NCBI GenBank assembly: GCA_019418225.1
Contig: DYCF01000006.1
Coordinates: 83,289 to 129,134 of the forward strand
Origin: Clostridiales bacterium
GTDB taxonomy: Bacteria; Bacillota; Clostridia; Lachnospirales; Cellulosilyticaceae
DNA: 45,846 nt
Direction of reading: 5' to 3'
Part shown: positions 7,539 through 15,629 of the stretch, piece by piece
Position numbering within the stretch: the first letter of the stretch is position 1
Layout of the letters: the number at the start of each line of letters is the position of its first letter
Notes under the pieces: model-generated
What the model was told of the DNA's origin: nothing
Seen by the model: only the letters and a program-made list of their open reading frames with translations
Database searches by the model: none
Made by a program: the position numbers and the translations under genes

Positions 7539-7766
7539 AAGGGACTGTTTCTAAATACAGTCCCTTCAGGCTGTAGACAATTAACTTTTCCATAGTATTT
7601 TACTAGTCTAGAAATAGAAAACAGAGGTAAAAATGGACCTAAACTGCTCTTTTTACCCCTATTTTAATAGATTTTCTTGAATAATCCTCACTTAATTTGT
7701 GAGTTTATTTTGGGAAAATTCATTTGTCAACAATCTGAAGGGACTGTTTCTAAATACAGTCCCTTT
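7539..7766. mobile_element. MITE-like element with long inverted repeats that are outward-facing terminators
   Basis: About 228 bp. Both ends carry the same hairpin, AAGGGACTGT / ACAGTCCCTT (7539-7566 and 7738-7765). The inverted similarity extends inward: CTTCAGGCTGTAGACAATTA at the left matches, in reverse complement, GACAACAATCTGAAG-type sequence at the right, for ~55-bp terminal inverted repeats. Each end is followed outward by T-rich sequence on its own strand, so the element terminates transcription in both directions. Inner hairpins are GGTAAAAA/TTTTTACC and CTCAC/GTGAG. There is no ORF. The right end is only 7 nt from the ksgA stop codon. Mobility is inferred from the structure. Confidence 0.6.
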
Positions 7767-7772
7767 GTTTTT

Positions 7773-8645
7773 TTAGTTACTTCTGTGTTCGTCAATATAA
7801 TCTGAAAGTCTTGCAAAGTCTTCAAGACTTAAAGTTTCACCACGAGTTTGTGCACCAATGCCGCTTTCATCAAGAAGTGTTTTAAGTTCTTCTTTTGGAA
7901 TCCCTAATTCACCGTGTGCTGCAAGAGTATTTAAAAGTGTCTTTCTTCTAAGTATGAACGCCCCTCTAATAATCTTCAGCATTTGCTGTACATTATTTAC
8001 TTTTACCACTGGTTCTTGATTTACAGTCAGTTTAATAACAGCTGAATCAACATTTGGTCTTGGCATGAAACAGTTTCTTGGTACATTAGCTACTAATGAT
8101 GGTGTGGCATAGTAATTAACAGATACTGTAATTGCCCCATATTGTTTGCTGCTTGGTTTAGAAGCCAGGCGGTCTGCTACTTCTTTTTGTACCATAACTG
8201 TAATACTTTCGATAGGTAACTCATTTTCTAAAAGTGTCATTACGATAGGTGTTGTAATATAGTATGGTAAGTTCGCTACAACTTTGATTGGACGATTTGG
8301 TGACTCCTCAGCAATAAGTTTTTTAAGATCTACTTTTAAAACGTCTTCATGAATGAGTTTAAAGTGCTCATTGTGTCCATATTCTGCTGTTAAAATTGGA
8401 ATTAATTTATCATCAATTTCAATTGAAATAACTTTACCCGCATTCTCAAGTAAAGCTTGTGTGACACTCCCAATCCCAGGTCCAATCTCAATCACACAGT
8501 CATCTTTTGTAATGTTTGCTGCATCAATGATTTTATCTAAAACTCTTGGGTCAATTAAAAAGTTTTGTCCAAATTTCTTTTGAAAAGTAAAGCCATACTT
8601 ATTCAGTAACGCTTTAGTACCCTCTGGTGTTGCTACTCTTTGCAT
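7773..8645 (-). CDS. ksgA: 16S rRNA (adenine1518-N6/adenine1519-N6)-dimethyltransferase
   Basis: 290 residues, the normal length for RsmA/KsgA, which dimethylates two adenines in the 16S rRNA helix 45 loop late in 30S assembly. The N-terminal KKFGQNFLID, SAM motif EIGPGIGSVTQALL and catalytic NLPYYITTPI are all intact. GGAG lies before the ATG. In many Firmicutes ksgA follows metG-tatD-yabE-rnmV; here those partners are 5-20 kb away on the same strand, and rnmV is not seen. Confidence 0.97.
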   Translation of the reverse strand: MQRVATPEGTKALLNKYGFTFQKKFGQNFLIDPRVLDKIIDAANITKDDCVIEIGPGIGSVTQALLENAGKVISIEIDDKLIPILTAEYGHNEHFKLIHEDVLKVDLKKLIAEESPNRPIKVVANLPYYITTPIVMTLLENELPIESITVMVQKEVADRLASKPSSKQYGAITVSVNYYATPSLVANVPRNCFMPRPNVDSAVIKLTVNQEPVVKVNNVQQMLKIIRGAFILRRKTLLNTLAAHGELGIPKEELKTLLDESGIGAQTRGETLSLEDFARLSDYIDEHRSN

Positions 8646-8747
8646 ATATTTCGCTCCTTGTTTTAACTACTTATCCCACTATCATATCATATTTTGCCCT
8701 TATTTAACATAATTTAGGCAGGAATTGTCCACCACCTATTTAATCCT

Positions 8748-8787
8748 TATGTCTATTTATATACTTATGTCTATTTATATACTTATT
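8748..8787. repeat. Two tandem 18-bp AT-rich units
   Basis: CTTATGTCTATTTATATA occurs twice in tandem in the gap between ksgA and the S66 gene. No function is apparent. Confidence 0.7.
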
Positions 8788-8789
8788 AT

Positions 8790-9680
8790 CTACCTACTCA
8801 TATTCTGTAACTTAATAACTTCGCCAATAACAACTGCTTTGGAATCCGCGCCATGACCTATTTCCCTAGTCTTTACAATTGGTAAATTTCTTACCCTTTT
8901 TGAATCTGACTGATTTAAAATGCGTTTTAATAAAGTAACCACATCTGGCTGAAGCTCCTCTTTTTCCATCTTTGAGAAACTGCCAAGGATAATTCCTCTC
9001 ACCTTCTCAAAAGCACCCATCTGTGCATATTGATTTAAAAAGGTATTCATTTGTGCAGGCCCCCCACTCATAGCTTCTAGCAATAATACCTTATCTGTGA
9101 AATCTGGCATATATGGTGTCCCTGCTAATTTTAAGAAACAACGAATATTTCCGCCAACCACTTCTCCCTCTACGCAATCACCTTGTACAAATTCATAGGA
9201 AAAGTCTAGCAGTTCTTTTTTATCCTCAAATAGAGTTTTTCTTACCCACGTTTGCTGAAGTTCTGCTTCTTCCCTTATGATGTTGCGAATTTGATATAAG
9301 TATCCCTTATTTCCCGTCTTTGCATAAATACCATTAACTACAGTAGTTAAATCACTATACCCAAAGAAAGGTTTATTATTTTTCTTGATCACCTCATAAT
9401 CTAATCGACCTAACACTTCATTTGCTAAATCACCGCCTGATATATCAAAGATTGCCTTTATGTCCTCGTCTTTATAAAATGACATAAGTGCTTCGCCTTT
9501 TTCCTGCGCTGTGCCATTAAATACATCTTCGTCGGCATAAAGATAAGGGCTGCAAACTGCTTCTACACCCATTTCATTAAGGGTGCTTATAAGCTGTGCA
9601 ATCATTCCTTCATTTTGCTTATTTTGTCCATTAGAACATGCCACTAATGCTACTTTATCACCTTGTTTTAGTAATGCCAT
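8790..9680 (-). CDS. S66 family L,D-carboxypeptidase
   Basis: 296 residues. S66 serine peptidases (LdcA and MccF type) cleave L,D bonds, typically the terminal D-Ala of murein tetrapeptides during wall recycling. The nucleophile motif is FFGYSDLTT, and the Glu and His of the triad fit LLLEAMSGGP and EIGHGADS. There is no signal peptide, so it is cytosolic. AAAGGAG precedes the ATG. Cell-wall recycling versus self-immunity to a peptide-nucleotide antibiotic cannot be separated by sequence alone. Confidence 0.88.
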   Translation of the reverse strand: MALLKQGDKVALVACSNGQNKQNEGMIAQLISTLNEMGVEAVCSPYLYADEDVFNGTAQEKGEALMSFYKDEDIKAIFDISGGDLANEVLGRLDYEVIKKNNKPFFGYSDLTTVVNGIYAKTGNKGYLYQIRNIIREEAELQQTWVRKTLFEDKKELLDFSYEFVQGDCVEGEVVGGNIRCFLKLAGTPYMPDFTDKVLLLEAMSGGPAQMNTFLNQYAQMGAFEKVRGIILGSFSKMEKEELQPDVVTLLKRILNQSDSKRVRNLPIVKTREIGHGADSKAVVIGEVIKLQNMSR

Positions 9681-9702
9681 CTGTATCTCCTTTTATTTTA
9701 AT

Positions 9703-9967
9703 CTACTCAAACTGAATGTCCCAATCTCCTTGTATACCTATCATAATTTGACCTACTTCAAAAGTTATCTCATCTGGTATATTTCCCATATTCGTAAAGT
9801 GTATGATATCTCTCTAGTAATTTAAGCGTATAGGCCCCTACTTTTATATCCTCATTATATATTATCTTTTCATCTTGTGGGACTTTGATATTTAATATAA
9901 CAGCAGTCTTTCGGCCTTCTCCTCCTTTACCTCTTAGACAACCTAACTGTATATTTCATAACACTTT
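9703..9967 (-). pseudogene. Remnant of a DUF4179-like exported protein gene
   Basis: Two overlapping minus-strand frames form one coherent protein. The upstream frame reads ...TAVILNIKVPQDEKIIYNED and on to KLLERYHTLYEYGKYTR-stop. From about 9786-9800 the next frame continues TNMGNIPDEITFEVGQIMIG and ends GDWDIQFE-stop at 9703. The terminal 'I..I.G..G.W.I.FE' pattern resembles the end of DUF4179/RsiV-like extracytoplasmic domains. There is no start codon or ribosome site, and stops occur upstream, so this is a decayed 3' fragment with a frameshift. The family match is tentative. Confidence 0.5.
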
Positions 9968-10052
9968 TTATACAAGTTTTATTAATAGCTCAACGTTTCT
10001 TCCATTTTATGTTTTCCTCTCAAGTGCCTTATCAGTTATAATAAAGCAAAGC

Positions 10053-10095
10053 TTAATTAGGCGCGTGAAATGAATTATATCTTATTCCTAATTAA
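10053..10095. promoter_or_regulatory. Inverted repeat upstream of the Ser-rich protein gene
   Basis: TTAATTAGG (10053-10061) and CCTAATTAA (10087-10095) are perfect inverted arms 25 bp apart, ending 50 bp before the start codon. A TATAAT at ~10036 lies just upstream without a clear -35. It may be an operator or a leader hairpin. Confidence 0.35.
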
Positions 10096-10144
10096 ACACT
10101 TTATAAATGCACTGAAATATTACATAAAAAGGACAATATAAAAT

Positions 10145-10993
10145 ATGAAAAAAAACCTAATGTTATTCGGACTGACGTCCCTCTCTATTTCAAATACATG
10201 CTTTGCAAAAACCCGCAGTTCACATTCTAGAAAAAGTACACCAAAGGTAAAATCTGCAAAAAAAAGTTCCAGTAGTTCAAGTTCATCAAGCAAAAAGTCA
10301 TCTTTGAGTTCTAGCAGTAACAGTAGTACATCTTCTTCATCTTCCACCAGCAAGAATAGCAGCAATAACACTGATACATCTTCTTCTAATAAGGCTACTA
10401 GCAGTACTACATCTTCTTCAAGTTCTAGCTCTGCAAATAGTTCAAATACTGCTCATACAAATGATGCCATCCAGTCATCTGTAGGCTCTAAAACAACTGG
10501 TGATGCTAATAATCAATCAACTGCCACTTCTAGCACAACTAATGAAGCTAATAAATGGACTACAAATCATAGTACAACAAACAACAATAACTCCAATACG
10601 TGGACCGATACTTGGAATGATACTTCCGAGTATGCTAATATAGCCTACACTAACTCTATTTTTGGCACTCAAAGCAAATATACTAACTTTGGCAAAAACA
10701 TAGCCCACACGGCTTGGAACTCTAACTATAGCTTTGCAAATTATTATCTTTACAGACATTTGTTCTTTAAGCCAATGCATTCTTATGCTCACTATAATAT
10801 GTCTAGCAACATATATGCTAATTCTTCGACTAATATCTATACGGATACCTACGCAAGTACAGAAGCCGGCATCCCTATACCTCCTGTCTATGAAAAACGT
10901 CCTTCTCCATTTAGCCTGCTGACTTTAGTACTGTGCATTGTACTAGCTACCATATTAATTAGTCTTTTAATTAAAAAATTACATACTAGATAA
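10145..10993 (+). CDS. Ser/Thr/Asn-rich surface protein with C-terminal membrane anchor
   Basis: 282 residues. The N-terminus (MKKNLMLFGLTSLSISNTCFA-K) looks like a signal peptide cleaved after FA. Residues ~24-150 are very low complexity, dominated by Ser with Lys, then Thr/Asn. Residues ~150-245 are rich in Asn, Tyr, Ser and Thr. A hydrophobic helix at ~256-274 (LLTLVLCIVLATILISLLI) is followed by KKLHTR, so the protein should span the membrane once with a long extracellular region. AAGGAC precedes the ATG. It is the first plus-strand gene in the window. Function unknown; the Ser-rich region may be glycosylated. Confidence 0.75.
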   Translation: MKKNLMLFGLTSLSISNTCFAKTRSSHSRKSTPKVKSAKKSSSSSSSSSKKSSLSSSSNSSTSSSSSTSKNSSNNTDTSSSNKATSSTTSSSSSSSANSSNTAHTNDAIQSSVGSKTTGDANNQSTATSSTTNEANKWTTNHSTTNNNNSNTWTDTWNDTSEYANIAYTNSIFGTQSKYTNFGKNIAHTAWNSNYSFANYYLYRHLFFKPMHSYAHYNMSSNIYANSSTNIYTDTYASTEAGIPIPPVYEKRPSPFSLLTLVLCIVLATILISLLIKKLHTR

Positions 10994-11018
10994 GGAGAAT
11001 AACAAAATGCCAAACGTA

Positions 11019-11059
11019 AAAAAGAGGTGATTCCCATTCATAGAAATCACCTCTTTTTT
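11019..11059 (+). terminator. Terminator of the Ser-rich protein gene
   Basis: AAAGAGGTGATT pairs with AATCACCTCTTT and is followed by a run of T. Just before it, AAGGAG and ATG at 11007 open a seven-codon ORF (MPNVKKRG) that stops inside the hairpin; this is probably meaningless. Confidence 0.85.
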
Positions 11060-11060
11060 G

Positions 11061-11153
11061 TTAATCCACCTTATAGCTTTTAATAAAATCTATATGATCT
11101 AATGCCTTAATTGTGTGAAAGCTAACTTGACGTGTTGGATACTTGAACTTCAT
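11061..11153 (-). pseudogene. Possible 30-codon gene remnant
   Basis: A minus-strand ORF reads MKFKYPTRQVSFHTIKALDH and ends IDFIKSYKVD. It looks protein-like but has no ribosome site. A GTG with AGGTG 30 nt upstream opens another frame (VNKSFLT-stop), which would join it after a frameshift. No family recognised. The rest of 10994-11355 holds only the terminator at 11019 and AT-rich spacer. Confidence 0.3.
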
Positions 11154-11355
11154 TAAGTCAAAAAACTTTTATTCACGTTTTCACCTACTTTCTTCAGTAT
11201 CTATCCTGCTAGCATTTCTATGCTTTACTTTTTGTTAATACACAATATCTAATATATCTTAATTGTCATCATATAATACTTAAATCTTTTTTTAGATTAT
11301 TGCCCATAATTTTACACTTATACTTATGTGTTTCATTGCTCTCTAAAAAATTCAC

Positions 11356-13086
11356 TTATGCAAACTGCATATTATAAAGTCTTGCATACACATTATCAAT
11401 TTCCATTAACTCTTCATGGCTGCCGCGTTCTGCAATGCCTTCTTGTGTGAGTACAAGAATTTCATCGGCATTACGTATTGTGCTTAATCTATGGGCGATA
11501 ACAAGTGTTGTTCTATTTTTAGCTAATTCATCTAGTGAATGCTGAATATATCTTTCACTTTCATTATCGAGTGCAGATGTTGCTTCATCTAATATTAAGA
11601 TTGGTGGATTTTTTAGGAATACCCTTGCAATAGAGATTCTTTGTTTTTGTCCACCTGAAAGTCTTACACCACGCTCACCTACATAGGTTTCATAACCTTG
11701 AGGGAGGCTCATAATGAAATCATGAATATTTGCCTTCTTAGCTGCTTCCACAATTTCTTCGTCTGTAGCATCCGGGTTACCGTAGGCGATATTTTCTTTG
11801 ATATTGCCATAGAATAAATACACATCTTGTTGTACAATCCCTATAGCATTTCTAAGAGATGTTTGTGATAGCCCCTTAATATCCTTACCATCCACTGTAA
11901 TGCGTCCTGAGGTTGCTTCATAGAATCTAGGGATAAGTGAGCAGAAAGTCGTCTTACCGCCTCCTGAAGGCCCTACTAAGGCTACTGTTTTACCAGCAGG
12001 AATCTTAATATTTACATTTTTTAAAATATCCTTCTCTTCATTGTAACTAAAGCATACATTTTCAAAATGAATATCCCCTTTGACATTTTGAAGTGTTTCT
12101 GCATTTTTAGCATCTTGAATTTCAGGTTTCGTATCAATAATTTTTAAGAAACGCTCAAATCCAGAAAGCCCTTTTTGAAATTGCTCTGTGAAGTTTACAA
12201 GTTTATCAATAGGGTTTAAGAATGTATTAATATATAAAATATATACAGTCACATCTGCTACATTCATTTCACCTGTTGTGATAAAATATCCACCCACTAA
12301 AACAACTGATAGATATAACAGGTTCTTAAAGAATCCATTGCCACTAAAGTAACGCCCCATAATCTGATAGCTATCACATTTTGTTTCTAAGAATTCATTA
12401 TTTCCTTCATCGAACTTATTCATCTCTACATGCTCATTTGCAAAAGATTTTACGACACGAATGCCACCTAATGCATCTTGTGTAATCGCATTAACTTTAG
12501 CTATCTTCTCACGATTTTTTCTAAAGGTTGCTTTCATTCTGCGGTTATAATAAAGTCCAAAGAATAACATAAGGCCTGTAAATCCAGTTAAAATAAGTGC
12601 CATCTTAACATTAATAATGCTTAACACAATGAAACTTCCCACAATCTTGATGGCTGAAATAAAGATATCCTCAGGCCCATGATGAGCTAATTCTGAAATA
12701 TCAAAAAGGTCATTAACAATACAAGACATTAATTTCCCAGTATTCACTTCATCATAATATGAAAATGAAAGTTTCTCTAAATGTCCAAACAACTCTCTTC
12801 GCATATCGGATTCCATTCTGGCACCCATGATATGCCCCCATGAAGTAATAAAGTACTGACAGAAGTATGTAATCACATACATACCCAATAAGGCTGCTCC
12901 AATCAGCCCAATATATTTAAGTATAACCGCTTTATCATTTAGTACATAAATGTCATTCATTAAATAACGTACTAAAAGCGGGAATGCCAAATCAATTCCC
13001 GACAAAGTCAGTGCACAGCCCATATCTGCAAAAAATAAGGCTTTATGCGGCTTATAATAACTAATAAATCGCTTTAAAGTCTGCAT
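11356..13086 (-). CDS. ABC exporter half-transporter, MsbA/LmrA type
   Basis: 576 residues with a fused membrane domain and ATPase. Six transmembrane helices span ~1-310 (first 'ALFFADMGCALTLSGIDLAF'). The nucleotide-binding domain from ~335 has Walker A GPSGGGKTT, Q-loop IVQQDVYLFYG, signature LSGGQKQR, Walker B ILILDEATSALD and switch IAHRLST, all intact. It should work as a homodimer, since no partner half-transporter is adjacent. Drug or lipid export is the family's usual role; the substrate cannot be told. AGGAGG precedes the ATG. Confidence 0.93.
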   Translation of the reverse strand: MQTLKRFISYYKPHKALFFADMGCALTLSGIDLAFPLLVRYLMNDIYVLNDKAVILKYIGLIGAALLGMYVITYFCQYFITSWGHIMGARMESDMRRELFGHLEKLSFSYYDEVNTGKLMSCIVNDLFDISELAHHGPEDIFISAIKIVGSFIVLSIINVKMALILTGFTGLMLFFGLYYNRRMKATFRKNREKIAKVNAITQDALGGIRVVKSFANEHVEMNKFDEGNNEFLETKCDSYQIMGRYFSGNGFFKNLLYLSVVLVGGYFITTGEMNVADVTVYILYINTFLNPIDKLVNFTEQFQKGLSGFERFLKIIDTKPEIQDAKNAETLQNVKGDIHFENVCFSYNEEKDILKNVNIKIPAGKTVALVGPSGGGKTTFCSLIPRFYEATSGRITVDGKDIKGLSQTSLRNAIGIVQQDVYLFYGNIKENIAYGNPDATDEEIVEAAKKANIHDFIMSLPQGYETYVGERGVRLSGGQKQRISIARVFLKNPPILILDEATSALDNESERYIQHSLDELAKNRTTLVIAHRLSTIRNADEILVLTQEGIAERGSHEELMEIDNVYARLYNMQFA

Positions 13087-13097
13087 CTCATCCTCCT

Positions 13098-13148
13098 ATA
13101 TTATGTTACATAAGTATTTATTAATATCTATTAGTTATAACATAATAT
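13098..13148. promoter_or_regulatory. Inverted repeat in the leader of the ABC exporter gene
   Basis: ATATTATGTTA (13098-13108) and TAACATAATAT (13138-13148) are perfect 11-bp arms. The inner arm ends next to the ribosome binding site and the outer overlaps a possible -10 (TATAAC). It could be an operator or an RNA hairpin. Confidence 0.4.
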
Positions 13149-13183
13149 TCATCCAAATTAAAGTTTTGTCCTCATTTCTTATA

Positions 13184-13229
13184 CGAAAGAGCTACCGCCA
13201 CTAAAATAAAAAAGGCGGTAGCTCTTTCG
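13184..13229 (-). terminator. Terminator of the 3D-domain protein gene
   Basis: A perfect 16-bp stem CGAAAGAGCTACCGCC / GGCGGTAGCTCTTTCG with a 14-nt A-rich loop, 18 bp past the stop codon. No long T-run follows on the minus strand. Confidence 0.7.
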
Positions 13230-13246
13230 CTACCCACCTCTATATT

Positions 13247-14263
13247 TTATCTTCTTATTTCTGATAGTGCTATGTCTTGATCTTCTAAGATATACACAGT
13301 TGTATTTTGACGACCATATGCCGTACATTCACTTGATGTATTAAAGAATAAATCTATTCTATTCCCTTTAATTGCACCACCAGTATCTCCAGCAACTGCA
13401 AGACCATATCCTTCGATATAAAGTCTTGTTCCTAATGGTATTACATTAGGGTCAACGGCTACTACACCAACGGCTGTTGTCATTCCACTAGCTGTTTGAT
13501 TACCCCAACCATCTCCGTTATATGCTGTATAAGCCGTCGCTTCTACATTGATAGCTCTCTTATACGCATATTTTTCACCAGTTGTAGTATCTTTTACAGA
13601 ATTTCTTATGCCTTTTAAAACGATTTTATCTGTTGGTTCTTGTACAATCTCAACATTTGTAACTTCTTCGTTTACTAATTCACCACCGACATAAGTTTGC
13701 TCAGTAGTTACTTTCTTAAGTCCATTTTGTCCTTCTTGTGTAACTTTTGTTTCACCTGCTTCTAAGTCTGTTGTTTCTTTCACAACAGTTTCAAAGCTCA
13801 TTGGTCTTTCTTCAGTAACTGTTTTTGTTTCTTTAGTTTTTACGACGATTTTCATGCCATCTGTAATAGCTGTATTTTCTACTGGCTCTACTGTAATGCC
13901 TTCTTCATCGCTTAAACCTTTTGCTTTAATGATGTCTCCTACTGTTTTAAAGTCTGTCTTAAATTCTACTTCTTCACCATTTAAAACGAACTTAACTGTT
14001 GGTTTCCATCTGTCTATAGTAATTCTTAAATTGTCTTCAATTTTTGTATTTAAATCTGGGTCCACAGTGTCCTTGTCATTTAATGTAATTTCCAACTGTG
14101 TGAGTAGCTCTTGTACGCTACTTGCATCTGTTTCATATCGAGTCACTTTCCCGTCATCGACTAATGTAATAATCTTTGACATGGATTGATAGGCTGTGAT
14201 ACTAACTGCTCCTAGCATAAACAACACTACAATCAATAAAGCGATCCTACTTCGATTCTTCAT
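13247..14263 (-). CDS. YabE-like cell wall protein with DUF348, G5 and 3D domains
   Basis: 338 residues. A signal anchor at ~7-26 is followed by two ubiquitin-like DUF348 repeats (~28-80 and ~85-140), a G5 domain (~145-220) and a C-terminal 3D domain (~240-330). The 3D domain contains ATAYTAYNGDGWGN, VDPNVIPLGT and GDTGGAIKGNRIDLFF with the three conserved Asp. Such proteins are secreted lytic transglycosylase-like enzymes related to resuscitation-promoting factors. AAGGAGG precedes the ATG. In Bacillus yabE sits between tatD and rnmV-ksgA; here it follows tatD on the same strand. Confidence 0.93.
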   Translation of the reverse strand: MKNRSRIALLIVVLFMLGAVSITAYQSMSKIITLVDDGKVTRYETDASSVQELLTQLEITLNDKDTVDPDLNTKIEDNLRITIDRWKPTVKFVLNGEEVEFKTDFKTVGDIIKAKGLSDEEGITVEPVENTAITDGMKIVVKTKETKTVTEERPMSFETVVKETTDLEAGETKVTQEGQNGLKKVTTEQTYVGGELVNEEVTNVEIVQEPTDKIVLKGIRNSVKDTTTGEKYAYKRAINVEATAYTAYNGDGWGNQTASGMTTAVGVVAVDPNVIPLGTRLYIEGYGLAVAGDTGGAIKGNRIDLFFNTSSECTAYGRQNTTVYILEDQDIALSEIRR

Positions 14264-14422
14264 GATATCCTCCTTAAAGTCAACTGCTTGCCTAAGATAA
14301 AGTTTAGTTTTATCTTTACTTATTCAAACAATCGTTTTTTCTCACTTGATCTGGTGAATCGTGCTTTACTACAACGTTTTGGTAATAAATGTAATTGTGT
14401 TTTTATTTCAACTACAAATAGA

Positions 14423-14451
14423 ATTGTAATATATCACACAGACTTTTTCAA
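14423..14451 (-). promoter_or_regulatory. Sigma-A-type promoter of the YabE-like gene
   Basis: TTGAAA (14446-14451), 17 bp, TACAAT (14423-14428) on the minus strand, giving a leader of ~150 nt. The leader contains a hairpin AAGATAAA/TTTATCTT at ~14293-14315, 30 nt before the start codon. No known riboswitch was recognised. The rest of 14452-14782 is AT-rich and shows nothing identifiable. Confidence 0.65.
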
Positions 14452-14782
14452 GTGTTTTGTAATAATTTTAAAAAATAAAACGCAAAAAAATCAAAAATAA
14501 TTCTTAAACCTTTACGTATTTTCAAGGCTTTCAGCCACTTATTTTTTATTTTATAAAAAAAGTGACTTAACAATTACGTAACATTTGTTTAATAATGATT
14601 TTCTGGCATTTTATCATTTTTATACTGGTGTTTTTCTTTAGGAGGATATACTCTATTTTGTCTCCGTTTTTTTATACAATTATTTATTTCATTTCATAAA
14701 TTTATTAGACACTTTTACATTTACCTTATCCTCCCTTTCCTTATCTATAATAAAGCCAAAGTTTAGTAATACTACACAAAAT

Positions 14783-14817
14783 AAAAAAACAGCTTTTTCC
14801 AAAAGCTGCTTTTTTAT
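14783..14817 (-). terminator. Terminator of tatD
   Basis: CAGCTTTT / AAAAGCTG hairpin at 14790-14808 flanked by long A and T runs, working in both directions. Confidence 0.8.
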
Positions 14818-14848
14818 TTTTCATCCTTATTCCATTTTAGTTTTAAAT

Positions 14849-15610
14849 CTACTTTATTCTAAAGAGTTTTTTGGCATTTTGACAAGTTATCTCACTTACC
14901 TCTTCTGCTGAAATCCCTTTAATTTCTGCAATTTTTTCTACTACATGTTCTAAATAAGAAGAATCATTTCTTTTTCCTCTATGAGGTACAGGTGTCATAT
15001 AAGGTGCATCTGTTTCTATTAATATGTGCTCTAAACCAATAGTCTCTACTACCTCTACGGCTTTTCTAGCATTTTTAAAGGTAAGACTTCCTCCTACACC
15101 AATGTAAAATCCTCTTTTAACATATTCTTTAGCAAGTTCACTGCTTCCTGAAAAGCAGTGAATCACACCTTCTTTTACGCCACTTGCCATAATTGTGTCA
15201 AATGTCTCCTGGCAAGCTTCTCTGCTATGAATAATAACTGGAAGGTCTAATTCTTTTGCTAACGCAAGTTGCGCTTTAAACCACTTACGCTGCTCATCTC
15301 TTGGTGATGAATCATAATAATAATCTAGCCCAATTTCACCAATAGCTACAACCTTATCTTCTCCAGCTAACTTCTTAAGCTCAGCTAATTTTTCATCATC
15401 TAAGCTTTTGACATCATGTGGATGTACGCCAATGCTACAATATATAAATGGATATTTATGTGCAAGCGCTAAACTTGTATAACAAGAAGGCATATCTGCT
15501 GCTGCATTCACTATATACCCTACACCCCTTTCATGAATGCTCTCTATAAGTTCAAAACGATCTTCATCAAATCTTTCGTCATCATAATGTGCATGTGAAT
15601 CAAAATACAT
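14849..15610 (-). CDS. tatD: TatD family metal-dependent hydrolase/DNase
   Basis: 253 residues. A TIM-barrel amidohydrolase-like enzyme with 3'-5' exonuclease activity in studied members. Metal-binding motifs are FDSHAHYDD near the start, GEIGLDYYYDSS with the catalytic Glu, PVIIHSREA, VIHCFSGS and ILIETDAPYM. AAGGAG precedes the ATG. It follows the 609-residue surface protein gene by 19 bp and is probably co-transcribed with it. metG-tatD-yabE-ksgA order is preserved in outline. Confidence 0.95.
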   Translation of the reverse strand: MYFDSHAHYDDERFDEDRFELIESIHERGVGYIVNAAADMPSCYTSLALAHKYPFIYCSIGVHPHDVKSLDDEKLAELKKLAGEDKVVAIGEIGLDYYYDSSPRDEQRKWFKAQLALAKELDLPVIIHSREACQETFDTIMASGVKEGVIHCFSGSSELAKEYVKRGFYIGVGGSLTFKNARKAVEVVETIGLEHILIETDAPYMTPVPHRGKRNDSSYLEHVVEKIAEIKGISAEEVSEITCQNAKKLFRIK

Positions 15611-15629
15611 CTTTTCTTCTCCTTATTTT

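Noticed and set aside
10120..10371. Leu-rich ORF antisense to the Ser-rich gene
   Set aside because: It is the complement of Ser-rich codons (AGC/TCT/TCA read as leucine-type codons), lacks a ribosome site and mirrors the real gene.
14264..14422. ydaO (c-di-AMP) riboswitch before the YabE-like gene
   Set aside because: Such genes can carry this riboswitch, but the conserved ydaO sequence blocks are not visible; only a simple AT hairpin is seen.
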